Under the pieces are notes generated by a model. The model saw only the letters and a program-made list of their open reading frames with translations, ran no database searches and was not told the origin of the DNA. A DNA stretch of 64,000 nt from CAWECB01 sp963807465 (GTDB lineage: Bacteria; Patescibacteriota; Minisyncoccia; Minisyncoccales; Minisyncoccaceae), in assembly GCA_963807465.1 (NCBI GenBank), contig CAWECB010000002.1, positions 1-64,000 of the forward strand, read 5' to 3'. Below, piece by piece: positions 38,132-48,335 of the stretch (position 1 is its first letter; each line of letters opens with the position of its first letter). The position numbers and the translations under genes are program-made.

Positions 38132-39004
38132 ATGCACATACCGGTATCTATTAAAGGAAATCATCGAATGCCTTGATTCGAAGCCGAATGAAAATTACAT
38201 CGACTGCACGCTTAAACGGAGGGGGGCACACGAAAGAAATACTAAAAAGAAACGGACCCGATGGAAAAGTATTAGGCATAGAATTGGACAAAGAGATATT
38301 TGAAAAATAAAGTGGAAAAACAAGAGAGATTGATTCCAGTAAATGATTCGTACGTCAATGTGAAAAAGATAGTCTGAAGAGAATGATTTCAGAACATAAA
38401 AGGAATACTATTCGACATCGGAATGTCTTCCTACCACATTGATGAGGCGGAAAGGGGATTCAGCTTCCAGAAAGACGAACCGCTATTGATGAATTACGAA
38501 GTAAATGGATTGTCAGCCGAATAAATAGTGAACGAATGGAGGGAAGAAGAAATTGAGAAAATATTAAAGTGAATACGGAGAAGAAAAGTTCGTAGAAAGA
38601 TAGCGAAAAAAATAGTTGAAAGAAGAAAGGAGAAAAGATAAAAAGCACCTTCCAGTTGGTAGATATAGTCAAAGAAGCGACGCCCGGATATTACCACCAC
38701 ACCAAAATCCATTTTGCCACAAGAACATTCCAGGCGCTGCGAATAAGGGTAAATGACGAATTGGATAACTTCCGCGGAACTCTCCCGGAAGCCTTAGAAA
38801 TGTTGGAGAAAGAGGGAAGGTTAGTGGCCATTTCCTTCCACTCCTTCGAAGACAGGATAATAAAAGAATTCTTAAAGGAGAAAGGGAATAGAGGGGAGAG
38901 ATTGAAAATATTAACCGAAAAGCCGATCACTCCGGGAAAAGAGGAAATACTCAACAATCCGAGAAGCTAGATCGTCCAAATTAAGAGCAGCCGTAAAGAT
39001 ATAA
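38132..39004 (+). CDS. rsmH: 16S rRNA m4C1402 methyltransferase RsmH, heavily frameshifted
   Basis: RsmH (MraW) methylates C1402 of 16S rRNA. Fragments give [73 protein letters not shown], then [50 protein letters not shown] [20 protein letters not shown] and the tail [11 protein letters not shown]. At least eight indels occur, densest at 38,280-38,640, an unusual concentration even for this window. The order mraZ-rsmH-ftsL-ftsI is the standard dcw start. Confidence 0.87.
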
Positions 39005-39008
39005 TAAC

Positions 39009-39309
39009 ATGACCATAGCCAAAACTGATTCGCAAAGATTTTTCGTGATTTCAGAACCCTGCATCAATATTCCTAGTTTGCTTTTATATCTTCCAGATAG
39101 TAAAATTAACCGAGGCGAATTACTTAATCGGACAGAAGGAAAGCGAGGTGAAACAATTAAAGAAAGATACCGCCCAATTGGAGCTTTCGGTGTCGGAAGA
39201 AAGGAACTTGAGTAACTTTGAGGCAAAGGTTTCGGAGGATGGATACCAGAAGATCAATAATGTCAACTATATCGTAGTTTCTGAAGCGTCTCTAGCCTCG
39301 GCAAAATAA
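39009..39309 (+). CDS. FtsL-like small division protein, frameshifted
   Basis: About 100 residues between rsmH and ftsI, the place where FtsL is normally found. Corrected frames give a hydrophobic segment (ILSLLLYLFQIV) followed by a coiled-coil-like stretch: LTEANYLIGQKESEVKQLKK, DTAQLELSVSEERNLSNF and KINNVNYIVVSEASLASAK. Size, single membrane helix and coiled coil fit FtsL, a divisome linker, but sequence similarity in this family is too low for certainty. The stop overlaps the ftsI start (TAATG). Confidence 0.6.
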
Positions 39310-41038
39310 TGGCCATGGTCAATAATACAAGACTGAATATCGTCATAATAGTCGTCTTTTTGATGGGGGGGATAGTTTTATCCCGCTTATTTTATTTACA
39401 GATAAAAGAAGGTAATTATTACAAAGCGATGGCGGAAGGACAGCAGAACTCAATCTCCGAAGTCGAGGGCGCAAGAGGACAGGTCTATTTCAAAAACGGG
39501 GAATTACTGGCGAGGACGAAGACGAGCCATATCTTTTCATTTCACCGGAGGAAATCACGGACAAAGACAAGACAGCTTATGATATTTCGCAAACCGTGGG
39601 AATCGACAAGGATACAATCCTTAATCTTATGGCCAAAGCGGGAAGTTATTACGAAGTAATCAAGTATAATTTGAGCAAAGACGAAACGGATAAAATTAAC
39701 AATCTCGATTTCAAGGGTGCTTACATCGGATATAAGACTAAGAGGTATTACCCCCAGGACGAGACGCCTGCCAACTGATCGGATTCATCAATGAAGATGG
39801 AGTGGGCCAGTACGGAATCGAAGGATATTATAACGACATATTGAAAGGAAAGACGGCCCTCCAGAAGCAGGAAAAGAACCCCTGGGGATTCTTATTCTCC
39901 TTAACGACGAACGATTCGATGGACGGAGCGTCGCTTGCCACGACCATCGATTACAATATCCAGTTTGAAGCCGAAAAAGCTGTTACAGGATGGAGTGGAA
40001 AAATACGGGGCGGAAGGGGGGCAAATCATCGTCATGGACCCGTCGACCGGAGAGATTATCGCCATGGCTCAATATCCCAATTTCGACCCGAATAACTATC
40101 AGATCGAAAGATGGAAGATTTCCAGAACTCCGCCGTAGAAAAGTTATTTGAACCCGGCTCTATATTCAAGCCAATAACCATGTCCGCGGCCATAAACGAA
40201 AACACAGTCGCTCCCGATACGGTATTCGACGATAAGCTCGGCTATGCCCAATTCGGCACTTATAAGGTGTATAATTACACTGATAAGGATTGGGGTAAGG
40301 TGACTATGACCCAGGTATTACAAGAATTCTATCAATACCGGCGTAATGTTCGCCGAAAGAACGATGGGAGACGACAAATTCTATAATTATCTGGATAAAT
40401 TCGGATTCTTCGAAGATACCGGGGTGGATCTTTCGGGAGAAGTATATTCCGAAAACAACGAAATAAAAAAAGCATACAATAATCGCAATTCCGAAGTGAC
40501 TTTCGGCACCACCGCTTTCGGACAGGGAATAGCGATGACACCTCTCCAAATGGTAAGGTCTTTTTCGGCAATCATCAACGGAGGAAAACTTATGAAGCCC
40601 TATATAGTTAAGGAAATAGATAAAGGAGGAACAAAGCAGGAGATACAGCCACAGGTCATAAGGGACAACATTATTTCCGCCGAAACGAGTTTAAAATTGA
40701 AAAACATGATGATCAACGTAGTCGAATCCGGATTCGGCAACCTGGCCAAGATCCCCGGCTACTATATTGGCGGAAAAACCGGAACAGCCCAAGTTCCTTA
40801 TACCTCTCTCGGAATAAACAAGTCGGGATATTCAGACCACACCTGGCAAACATTCATGGGTTTCGCTCCGGCCCTCGATCCCAAGTTCATAGCTTTAGTT
40901 AAACTCGACAACCCGACCAAGACGAAAACATCCGAATATTCAGCCGTGCCCATCTTCCACGATTTGGCTAAATATATTTTCGACTACTGGCAGATTCCGC
41001 CCGATTATGACGCTTCGCAACCTTTGGACAAAAAGTAG
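39309..41038 (+). CDS. ftsI: Peptidoglycan D,D-transpeptidase FtsI/PBP2-type, frameshifted
   Basis: A class B penicillin-binding protein. One N-terminal membrane anchor (RLNIVIIVVFLMGGIVLSRL) is followed by GQVYFKNGELLA and the dimerisation region. The transpeptidase domain has TTIDYNIQFEAEK, IVMDPSTGEIIAMAQYPNFD, the nucleophile Ser in FEPGSIFKPITMSAAI (SxxK), an SxN motif in SINTGVMFAERTMG, and the third motif in IGGKTGTAQVPYTSLG. Frame changes lie near 39,530, 39,775, 39,985, 40,105 and 40,330; all motifs remain. It crosslinks septal peptidoglycan. Confidence 0.9.
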
Positions 41039-41065
41039 TTTTCGTGATATTTACTATTAGATATT

Positions 41066-41138
41066 GGTCCCATCGTCTAGAGGCCCAGGACATTAGATTC
41101 TCAATCTAAGAACACCGGTTCGAATCCGGTTGGGACCG
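41066..41138 (+). tRNA. tRNA-Glu (anticodon CUC)
   Basis: GGTCCCA pairs with TGGGACC as acceptor stem. The anticodon arm is TTAGA-TTCTCAA-TCTAA, giving anticodon CTC, and the T arm contains GGTTCGAATCC. The D arm CGTCTAGAGGCCCAGGACA is typical of glutamate tRNAs. CCA is not encoded. Confidence 0.92.
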
Positions 41139-41175
41139 CATATTAGTTTCCATTATTATTAATTAAAATATAAAG

Positions 41176-42153
41176 ATGGATTCCTCTTTAACTTTCTATA
41201 TCTCTTTATTCTTCATTTGCTGCGCCGCTTTCTGGTTTTCCGGCAATCTGGTAGTGAAAAGTCTTATGAGGATATCCCGCTCGCTGGGGTGGAAAGAATT
41301 CGTGGCTTCTTTCCTGATAATGTCTATCGCTGGCTCTCTGCCAAACCTTTTTGTCGATATTTCTTCCGCTTTTGCTCATAAGTCCCAGTTGGGTTTTGGT
41401 GATATGGTCGGCGGTAATATAGTTGACTTAACCCTGTCGATTGCCCTAGCAGCTCTCTTTTCCCGCAGAGGAATCCCGGCTAAAAGTCGCACCATTCAAA
41501 AGACGATTCTATTCAACGGCGCTGTGGCTGCTCTACCTATAATAATGGCCCTAAAGGGTTCCTTGACCAGATTCGACGGCATCATCTTGGTTTTACTATA
41601 TTTTGCCTATATCGGATGGATATTTTCCAAAAAAGAAAACTTTTCAAAAAATTGTGATGAAGTTGGAGAAAGTAAGAAAAGAAATAAATTCTCTGCATCC
41701 GAAATCATCAAGCTGTTAACGGGCTTGGGAATATATTTAGTCGCCGCTCAAGGGATAGTGGCCTCAGCTAACTTTTTTTCAATTTCTTTGAATATTTCGA
41801 TACTGGTTATCGGCCTTGTTGTGGTCGGGCTTGGCAATTGCGCTCCCGAAATGTATTTTGCCGCTGCCTCTGCCATTAAAGGCAATGATGATCACGATTG
41901 GATGATTTTAGGTGATCTAATGGGATGTGTTATTGCTCCAGCCACTTTGGTCATAGGTTTAGTTGCGATCATATATCCGGTAAATCTGGCAGGAATGATG
42001 CACAATGTCTGGCTCAGCGGTATTTTCTTGCTTCTTGCCATAGCCGTCTTTACTTTATTTTCCAGAAGCGATCAGCATATAACTAAAAAGGAGGCTACCA
42101 TATTACTGTTTATTTATATATTTTTTATAATCGCTGAAATTTTTGTTAAATAG
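41176..42153 (+). CDS. Sodium/calcium exchanger-family cation antiporter
   Basis: An intact 325-residue membrane protein with ten or so helices. The two alpha repeats of the CaCA family are visible: SIAGSLPNLFVDISSAF with GFGDMVGGNIVDLTLSIA in the first half, and VGLGNCAPEMYFAAASAIKG with ILGDLMGCVIAPATLVIG in the second. A short charged cytoplasmic loop (KKENFSKNCDEVGESKKRNK) lies between. In the second repeat the ion-binding position is GNCAPE. It probably exchanges Ca2+ or another cation for Na+ or H+. Confidence 0.85.
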   Translation: MDSSLTFYISLFFICCAAFWFSGNLVVKSLMRISRSLGWKEFVASFLIMSIAGSLPNLFVDISSAFAHKSQLGFGDMVGGNIVDLTLSIALAALFSRRGIPAKSRTIQKTILFNGAVAALPIIMALKGSLTRFDGIILVLLYFAYIGWIFSKKENFSKNCDEVGESKKRNKFSASEIIKLLTGLGIYLVAAQGIVASANFFSISLNISILVIGLVVVGLGNCAPEMYFAAASAIKGNDDHDWMILGDLMGCVIAPATLVIGLVAIIYPVNLAGMMHNVWLSGIFLLLAIAVFTLFSRSDQHITKKEATILLFIYIFFIIAEIFVK

Positions 42154-42155
42154 AT

Positions 42156-42236
42156 TTGACATATAAATATTTTCGCTTATAATCTCTTTGGAGGTTTAAA
42201 AACGGTTGCCATAAGGATTGACCTGCTAACGGCAGG
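42156..42236 (+). promoter_or_regulatory. Promoter and leader hairpin
   Basis: TTGACA (42156-42161), 16 bases, TATAAT (42178-42183). The roughly 50-base leader contains TTTGGAGG and a small hairpin CCTGC-TAACG-GCAGG (42222-42236) ending four bases before the ATG, where it could shield the start. Confidence 0.6.
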
Positions 42237-42240
42237 ATTA

Positions 42241-42504
42241 ATGATGAATGAAAGAGATGAGATAGCGGGTAAGGTCAAAGAGATTGCCCTAAAAATCAAC
42301 CACGAAATGATTGTAGCTGAAATAGGGGGAAAACTCCTTTACAGAAACACGCCCTTGTCGCCATACATAAGGATAGCCTGCCCAGAATGGAGAGTCGTTG
42401 ACCTTGTAGAGGCTTTTGAGTCTCTTGGAGTCGACATCGTCGCCAACGGAAAATTCATCCAGGCATCACCAAAGAAAACGTCCGAGACCACTTCCGGGAA
42501 GTGA
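42241..42504 (+). CDS. Hypothetical protein, 87 residues
   Basis: I do not recognise it. The protein MMNERDEIAGKVKEIALKIN has alternating charged helices and a central strand region (IRIACPEWRVVDLVEAFESL), which suggests a small soluble alpha/beta fold. Its own promoter precedes it and rplU follows 104 bases later with a separate promoter. Confidence 0.6.
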   Translation: MMNERDEIAGKVKEIALKINHEMIVAEIGGKLLYRNTPLSPYIRIACPEWRVVDLVEAFESLGVDIVANGKFIQASPKKTSETTSGK

Positions 42505-42550
42505 GGACGGTAAAAATAATCACTCTTAGGTCTCTTTTTGTATACAATCA

Positions 42551-42579
42551 TTGACTCCTGGGCAAGAACGTGATATAAA
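42551..42579 (+). promoter_or_regulatory. Promoter of rplU
   Basis: TTGACT at 42551-42556, 17 bases, TATAAA at 42574-42579, about 30 bases before the rplU start. Confidence 0.65.
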
Positions 42580-42608
42580 CAAGACTGTATTAATTAACTT
42601 AGAAAACT

Positions 42609-42920
42609 ATGTTGGCAGTAATAAAAACAGGGGGAAAGCAGTACAAAGTTACTCCCGGACAGAAGATAAAAATAGAGAAGCTGGAGAATAATGTGGGGGA
42701 CGAAGTAGTCTTCGACAGCGTACTTTTAGTAGATAATGAAAAAGAAGTTTCAATAGGAAATCCTTTGGTAAAAGGGGCTAAGGTCTTAGGAAAGGTATTG
42801 AACCAGGACAAGCACGACAAGGTCATAATCTATAAGTATAAACCCAAGAAAAGATATAGACTGAAAAAGGGCCACAGACAGCCCTTTACGGAAGTAGAAA
42901 TCGTAAAGATAGAAAACTAG
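42609..42920 (+). CDS. rplU: Ribosomal protein L21
   Basis: An intact 103-residue L21: MLAVIKTGGKQYKVTPGQKI, LENNVGDEVVFDSVLLV, then the basic RNA-binding end KVIIYKYKPKKRYRLKKGHR and QPFTEVEIVKIEN. L21 binds 23S rRNA. Usually rpmA (L27) follows; here the neighbour is the convergent dnaB, and their stop codons overlap. Confidence 0.95.
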   Translation: MLAVIKTGGKQYKVTPGQKIKIEKLENNVGDEVVFDSVLLVDNEKEVSIGNPLVKGAKVLGKVLNQDKHDKVIIYKYKPKKRYRLKKGHRQPFTEVEIVKIEN

Positions 42921-44293
42921 AATCCCACATCTCCTTCAACGAAATCGCGGCCTGTTTCAATATTCCTGAAGCAGGCTCTTTGTTTATCAAAGAATAATTC
43001 AACTCTTCCGATAGGACCATTTCTGTGCTTGGCGACGATAATGTCGGCGATGCCTTTCCTCGGAGTTTCTTCATTGTAAGCATCATCCCTATAGATGAGC
43101 AAAACAACGTCGGCATCCTGCTCGAGTGCGCCCGATTCACGGAGATCGGACAATCTCGGAATCTTCGGAGTCCTCTGTTCTACCGCCCTGGATAATTGAG
43201 AAAGGGCCAACACGGGTACATTTAATTCTCTCGCAAGACCCTTGAGCTGCCTTGATATCTCCGTTATTTGCTGGACGCTGCTCATTATTTTATTGTTCGG
43301 CTCGATCAATTGCAAATAGTCGATGATGATAATGCCGAGCCCGTGACTGGCCTGTAACCTCCTTGCCATAGCCCTCATTTGAAGGACGGTACAGCTTGAA
43401 GCATCGTCAATGAATATGGGAGCTTCGGAAAGGGTGCCCAGAGCGTGCTGAATACAGACAAAGTCATTATTCTCTCCTTCGGAAGACAAATGTCCCTGCC
43501 TTATCTTCCACGAATCAATGTTTGATTCCGAACTGATCAATCTGTCTATCAGCTGGTCTTTTGACATTTCAAGAGAAAATAATCCCACGGACTTCTTTTC
43601 TTTAAGGGCCACATTCTTTGCAATGTCCAAAGCGAGACTACTTTTACCCATGGACGGCCTAGCAGCCAGAATAATTAAATCTGAATTCTGCAATCCTGAT
43701 AAAATGGTATCCAGGCCCTTAAATCCGGTTGAAATACCCCTCAAGTTTCCTTTATGCTTAGATATCCTGTCAATCCTGTCAAAAGCCTCTTCGAGAAATG
43801 GCTTAATTGGTAAAAACGCTTGGGTTAAGTTCTTTTGGGTTATCCCGAATATTCTTCTCTCGGCGCTGTCCAAAAGCTCATCGGCATCGTTTTCCTCGTC
43901 GTATCCCATTACGCTTATCTCCTCTCCGGCCTGGATCAAATCCCTCAAAATCCTTTTTTTCTGAACTATCTTGGCATAAGTTGAAACATGGCTGGCCGTG
44001 GGAACCGTGTTAATGAGTTCGGTCAAATAAGAAGTCCCTCCCACGTCTTCCAGCTGGTTCTTTTCTTTAAGCCTCGAAGAAACGGAAATGAGGTCGATGG
44101 GTTCGCCCCTGGCGAAAAGCTCCTCGATTACCTGATAAATCTGTTGGTGGTTCTTCTTGTAGAAGTCTTCTGTATGCAAAATATCGGCAACTTTAGTTAT
44201 TGCCTCCTTATCAAGCATTAATGAGCCCAACAGGCTCTTTTCCGCCTCTATATCCTGGGGCGGCAGTTTTGCATTTGAAAAATCTCCTTTCAT
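42917..44293 (-). CDS. dnaB: Replicative DNA helicase DnaB
   Basis: An intact helicase of about 458 residues. I take the ATG at 44293 (MKGDFSNAKLPPQDIEAEKS) because family members start near the PPQ motif; an ATG 36 bases upstream is less likely. N-terminal domain: SLLGSLMLDKEAITKVADIL. RecA-like domain: Walker A ILAARPSMGKSSLALDIAKN, FSLEMSKDQLIDRLISSES, Walker B IIIIDYLQLIEPNNK, LALSQLSRAVEQR and the ending DLRESGALEQDADVVLLIYR. It unwinds DNA at the replication fork. Confidence 0.95.
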   Translation of the reverse strand: MKGDFSNAKLPPQDIEAEKSLLGSLMLDKEAITKVADILHTEDFYKKNHQQIYQVIEELFARGEPIDLISVSSRLKEKNQLEDVGGTSYLTELINTVPTASHVSTYAKIVQKKRILRDLIQAGEEISVMGYDEENDADELLDSAERRIFGITQKNLTQAFLPIKPFLEEAFDRIDRISKHKGNLRGISTGFKGLDTILSGLQNSDLIILAARPSMGKSSLALDIAKNVALKEKKSVGLFSLEMSKDQLIDRLISSESNIDSWKIRQGHLSSEGENNDFVCIQHALGTLSEAPIFIDDASSCTVLQMRAMARRLQASHGLGIIIIDYLQLIEPNNKIMSSVQQITEISRQLKGLARELNVPVLALSQLSRAVEQRTPKIPRLSDLRESGALEQDADVVLLIYRDDAYNEETPRKGIADIIVAKHRNGPIGRVELFFDKQRACFRNIETGRDFVEGDVGF

Positions 44294-44343
44294 TAAGTAT
44301 AATGTACCAAACAAAAAAATAAACGTCAATCCGCGTCAATTTT

Positions 44344-45471
44344 ATGAAAGTAGGCTTTATTTCTTTCCATTCCTTCAGTAACCCGGGCGGGGTAAAGAAC
44401 CATATAATGGGATTATCCAAAGAATTCGAGAAAAGGGGAGTGGAAACAAGAATAATCGTTCCGAGAAGAAAGCTGGTGGAAAAATACGGCAAGAACGTAA
44501 TTATCCTCGGAACGTCAATACCTTTTAATATCGCCGGAACGCAGGGTGATTTTTGTTTTAACCTGAATCCTATGGCAATTAGCAGAATGATGAAAAAGGA
44601 AAAGTTCGACGTCCTTCACTTCCACAATTTCGTTGTTCCTTCCGCTTTACAGATTTTAGAAAAATCAAAATGCTTGAACATCATGACCTTTCACGCCAAT
44701 ATGGAAGCCATGCCGATGCTTGAAAGAGAAAGTATAAACAACATGTTCGTCGAAAAGATGAATGAGAAGATGCATGGCATAATCGGCGTTGCTTCTTTCA
44801 ATCTCGACATGTTCAATGATTTCAAGGGTCCGAAAAAGGTGATACCCAACGGCATTGACCTTAATGAATTCAATCCGCAGATTTCAGGGCTGGATAAATT
44901 CGATAAAAATAAGATAAACATTTTATTTTTGGGGAGGATTGAAGAAAGGAAGGGCCTGATTTATCTTTTGGAAGCCTACAGGCTCCTTCAGGAAAAGTAT
45001 GATAATCTCCGCCTGATAATCGTCGGAGACGGACCGTTAAAAAAAGACTGCAAGAAATTTGCAGAGGATAACAACTTGAGGGAAATATATTGGGAAGGGG
45101 AAAAAACCGGTCCGGCCGCAAGAAGGTATTTTTCAACCTGCGATATTTACTGCAGCCCAGCCGTATTCGGAGAAAGCTTCGGCATCGTTTTATTAGAGGC
45201 CATGGCCTGCGGAAAGCCGATAACCGGATTCGCCAACGGCGGATACAAGGAACTACTTAAGGGGACAAAGGGAGAAGAATTCCTCGCTAAACCCAAAGAT
45301 TTCACGGGACTGGCTGACAAATTAGAAAAGCTAATCAAGGATGAAATTCTGAGAAAAGAAATGGGGGAGTGGGGGTTGGAAGAGGTCAAAAAATATTCAT
45401 GGGAAAAGATAGCCGATCAGGTTTTGGATTTTTACGCTCTGTGCAGAACAAATTTTGACAAGAAAAAATAG
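44344..45471 (+). CDS. Family 4 glycosyltransferase (PimA-like)
   Basis: An intact 375-residue GT-B glycosyltransferase. The N-terminal acceptor domain has FHSFSNPGGVKNHIMGLSKE, FDVLHFHNFVVPSALQIL and TFHANMEAM. The C-terminal donor domain has INILFLGRIEERKGLIYLLE, LIIVGDGPLKKDCKKFAEDN and the EX7E motif in PAVFGESFGIVLLEAMACGK. It resembles phosphatidylinositol mannosyltransferase PimA and probably adds a sugar to a lipid or polysaccharide at the membrane; donor and acceptor are not known. Confidence 0.88.
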   Translation: MKVGFISFHSFSNPGGVKNHIMGLSKEFEKRGVETRIIVPRRKLVEKYGKNVIILGTSIPFNIAGTQGDFCFNLNPMAISRMMKKEKFDVLHFHNFVVPSALQILEKSKCLNIMTFHANMEAMPMLERESINNMFVEKMNEKMHGIIGVASFNLDMFNDFKGPKKVIPNGIDLNEFNPQISGLDKFDKNKINILFLGRIEERKGLIYLLEAYRLLQEKYDNLRLIIVGDGPLKKDCKKFAEDNNLREIYWEGEKTGPAARRYFSTCDIYCSPAVFGESFGIVLLEAMACGKPITGFANGGYKELLKGTKGEEFLAKPKDFTGLADKLEKLIKDEILRKEMGEWGLEEVKKYSWEKIADQVLDFYALCRTNFDKKK

Positions 45472-45511
45472 AAATGGTATTTTATCTCTGGCACATTTTG
45501 CCGTGATACTT

Positions 45512-45826
45512 ATGGAGTTTGGGGAATTATTCGCTGGAAAAAAGGCCGCACTGGCCCATCTTGAAAAGAACGCCGATTATCTGATGGGGTTGGCGAGACA
45601 AGAAGCCATAAATCGCGGGCATAAAATCGATCGCATCGTTAGGATTATGACCACGATGTCCTACAAGAAGTTCGACACTGACACGATAGCCGACCAGAAA
45701 GAAACGGACGACATATTCGTCATCGACTCTTCCAAAGCAAAACGCATATCGGAATATACCAGTACTGGCTTCGAATTCCGCCGGCAGATCGACGGATACG
45801 ACTACAAGATAACTGTCATCTTCTAA
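45512..45826 (+). CDS. Hypothetical protein, about 104 residues
   Basis: Not recognised. I prefer the start MEFGELFAGKKAALAHLEKN at 45512, after the glycosyltransferase stop, over an upstream ATG overlapping it. The second half is rich in charged residues and strands (TGFEFRRQIDGYDYKITVIF). It shares the orientation of the glycosyltransferase and a terminator follows directly. Confidence 0.55.
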   Translation: MEFGELFAGKKAALAHLEKNADYLMGLARQEAINRGHKIDRIVRIMTTMSYKKFDTDTIADQKETDDIFVIDSSKAKRISEYTSTGFEFRRQIDGYDYKITVIF

Positions 45827-45828
45827 CC

Positions 45829-45861
45829 AACCTACAAATTTTATGTAGGTTGTACTTTTTT
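45829..45861 (+). terminator. Terminator after the hypothetical gene
   Basis: AACCTACA (45829-45836) pairs with TGTAGGTT (45844-45851), followed by GTAC and seven T. The right arm lies inside the last codons of the convergent cysS. Confidence 0.8.
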
Positions 45862-47309
45862 AATAATAGTTTTCTCTCCGGAGTCTTCAACGGTCCACCC
45901 CGTCTTTTCTATCTCTTTTCTTACTTCATCCGCCTTATCCCATTCTTTCTTTTTTCTTAATCCTTCTCTTTTTTGAATAAATTTCATAATTACTTTAGGA
46001 ACGATGCTTGTGTCGCTTGTCCAGACGGGAATACCGTCTTTTTCTGTTTTAATGAAATATTTTGAATCACTTACGTCTTTCGATTTGACTGAAGAAAGGC
46101 TTAATCCGAAAACCTTGTCGAAATCAATCAATAAATCGTATTTTTCCCGTCGGATAGTTCTTTGTCTTTCAACACGTCCCAAGCTATAGCCAAGGCGGAA
46201 GGAATATTTAAATCGTCATCGATGAAATCAATGAACTTATTTTCGTATTCGTTCAAATTTCTTTGAATGTTTTTTTCTTTTGCCCTATTAGCCAATTCGG
46301 AAACCTTTTCGTAAAGCCTGTTCAAGCTGTTCTCCGGCGAATTCGACGCTTTCATCGCTGAAATAAGTTTTGAACGATAATGAGTTCCCAAACACAGATA
46401 ACGGTAGGCGAGGGGAGCAACTGCCTTTTTCGGTTAAGCTCGACAAGGTGGCGATATTACCCAAGGACTTACTCATTTTACCTTCCTTAACGATCAGGAA
46501 TTCCCCGTGGAGCCAATAATTGCACATGTGTTTGCCGTATGCGGCTTCGGCTTGAGCAATCTCATTCGTATGGTGAATGAATATATGGTCGATTCCTCCG
46601 CAGTGGATATCAAAAGGAATCCCTAAATTATTCACACTCATGACTACGCACTCGGTGTGCCAGCCGGGAAAACCTACTCCCCAGGGAGAATCCCACTCCA
46701 TCTGCCTTTTTTCGCTCTTAGGGCTGAATTTCCAGAGAGCGAAAGTCACATCTGTGTCTTTTTTCCTTGATCTCCTTCTATCCTTGCTTTGGTTTCTTTT
46801 CTTTCACTCTGTCCCCATAATCTTCCGTATTTCTCTAATTTCGACGTGTCGAAATACACTCCGTCGTCTAAGAATATAGGTGAATCCTTTATCCTCCAGT
46901 TTCTTGATTAGTTCTATCTGGTCCTTAATCGTATCCGTTGCCTTAATCCAGACATTCGGTTCGACAATATTCAATGATTTTAATATCCTTCTTGAAAAAG
47001 TCCGTATAGAACTTGGCGATTTCCCAGACGGTCTTTCTTTCTTTCTTCGCTTCTTTTTCCAGTTTGTCTTCTCCAGTGTCGGAATCGGAAGTCAAATGCC
47101 CGACATCGGTGATGTTCATCACGTGCTTAACCTTATATCCGTTATACATTAAAACCCTCTTTAAAAGGTCTTCAAAGAGATAAGTCCGCATATTGCCGAT
47201 GTGGGCGAACCAATAGACGGTCGGTCCGCAGGTGTACATGTCCGACTTCCTTGCCTTTAATTGATTTGAATTCTTCTTTTTTCTTGGTTAAGGTGTTGTA
47301 TAGTTTCAT
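45841..47309 (-). CDS. cysS: Cysteinyl-tRNA synthetase, frameshifted
   Basis: CysS charges tRNA-Cys. From the ATG at 47309 ([20 protein letters not shown]) the pieces give [20 protein letters not shown] with a zinc Cys and HIGH-type [41 protein letters not shown] with the second zinc ligands, [20 protein letters not shown] and GKMSKSLGN (KMSKS loop). The last third is split into several frames and ends [20 protein letters not shown]. At least six indels. It starts 31 bases after cysK, so cysK-cysS form one operon under the Cys-codon attenuator at 48,219-48,328. Confidence 0.88.
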
Positions 47310-47340
47310 GATTCCCATTATATCATTAATTTATTTTTTA

Positions 47341-48198
47341 TTAAAGATACCTTTCTCCGCGGTCGGGGAAGACGGTCACGATATTCACTCCCGGATTTTC
47401 AAGTCCGATCAGCCTTGAAAGATACATGGCCGCCCCAGAACTTGGTCCGACGAGGATTCCAGCCTTAGCGATTTCTTCCCTGGTTATAAGGCTTTCTCCG
47501 CCTCCAAGGTCATACACTTCATCTATAATTCAAAATTAATAATGGGGGGAACAAATCCGTCCTTAAAAGACCTTAATCCTTCTATAGTTTGGCCCTGGAC
47601 TGGCTGGACTCCGATTATCTTTAATCTTCGGGATATTTTTCCTTCAATCTTTTTCCTATCCCGGTAATGGTTCCGCCCGTTCCCATGCCGGCGACGAAGT
47701 AATCTATGCTTCCTTCCATCTGCTCCAATATCTCTTCGGCGGTTCCCTTGTAATGGGCCGAAGGATTGGCAATATTGTCATACTGGTTCAAGAATACTAG
47801 GTTTTCGTCCTTGGATGCCATTTCCTCTGATGTCATCCAATACGCAACTTCTCTAAATTTAAATTTTCAACCAAGATTATCTTCTCCTCCGAAAGCCTTA
47901 ATCATCTTGATCTTTTCCTTGCTGGTACTTTCGGGCATGACCACTTGTCTTGTATCCCTTCATGGAGGCCACCATGGCTAATCCGACACCGGTATTCCCG
48001 CTGGTCGGTTCTATAATGGTGTCTCCCTTCTTTAATATTCCCGCCTTCTCGGCTTCGTTGATCATATTCAAGGCAATCCTGTCCTTGATCGAACCCGCCG
48101 GGATTGAATCCTTCCATTTTGGCGAATATCTTGCTGCCGTTATTCTCTTCTATTTTTACTAATGGCGTATTGCCGATGTATTCCAGAATCGTTTTCAT
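47341..48198 (-). CDS. cysK: Cysteine synthase (O-acetylserine sulfhydrylase), frameshifted
   Basis: CysK joins sulfide and O-acetylserine to make cysteine with PLP. From the ATG at 48198: [31 protein letters not shown] with [10 protein letters not shown] holding the PLP lysine, then [59 protein letters not shown] and the end [14 protein letters not shown] and [12 protein letters not shown]. At least five indels separate these. No serine acetyltransferase is nearby. The 5' leader carries a short peptide with three Cys codons and a terminator, so expression is probably attenuated by charged tRNA-Cys. Confidence 0.9.
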
Positions 48199-48218
48199 GT
48201 ATTTATGTTTATATTAAA

Positions 48219-48244
48219 CAAAAAATCTCTTGTTAAGAGATTAG
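48219..48244 (-). terminator. Leader terminator of the cysK attenuator (elements 3 and 4)
   Basis: On the minus strand AATCTCTT (48242-48235) and AAGAGATT (48231-48224) form an 8-bp stem with loop AAC, followed by a run of T (48224-48219). It ends 21 bases before the cysK start codon, so it can stop transcription inside the leader. Its first arm, CTAATCTCTTA (48244-48234), can pair instead with CTAAGAGATTAG at 48281-48270, which would prevent the terminator. Confidence 0.85.
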
Positions 48245-48269
48245 TTATGTTGATTAAATTAAAGAAAAA

Positions 48270-48316
48270 CTAATCTCTTAGTCTAGAGGAGGGCACAGGC
48301 AACAGATTAGATTAGT
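48270..48316 (-). promoter_or_regulatory. Antiterminator and protector segments of the cysK attenuator (elements 1 and 2)
   Basis: Element 2, CTAAGAGATTAG (48281-48270), is perfectly complementary over 11 bases to the first arm of the terminator. It also pairs with element 1, CTAATCT inside the leader-peptide codons (around 48315-48304). Element 2 overlaps the leader-peptide stop codon (48280-48278), so a ribosome that reaches the stop would cover it, while one stalled on the Cys codons would free it. Confidence 0.8.
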
Positions 48317-48328
48317 TTCGTATTTCAT
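48278..48328 (-). CDS. cysK leader peptide with three Cys codons
   Basis: A 16-codon frame, ATG at 48328 and TAA at 48280-48278, encodes MKYETNLICCLCPPLD. Codons 9, 10 and 12 are TGT, TGC and TGC. Three Cys in sixteen residues directly before cysteine synthase and cysteinyl-tRNA synthetase genes is the hallmark of ribosome-mediated attenuation. The ATG lies seven bases after a TAAAAT box with no ribosome site, as for other leaderless starts in this piece. It is too short for gene finders. Confidence 0.82.
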   Translation of the reverse strand: MKYETNLICCLCPPLD

Positions 48329-48335
48329 ACTTTTT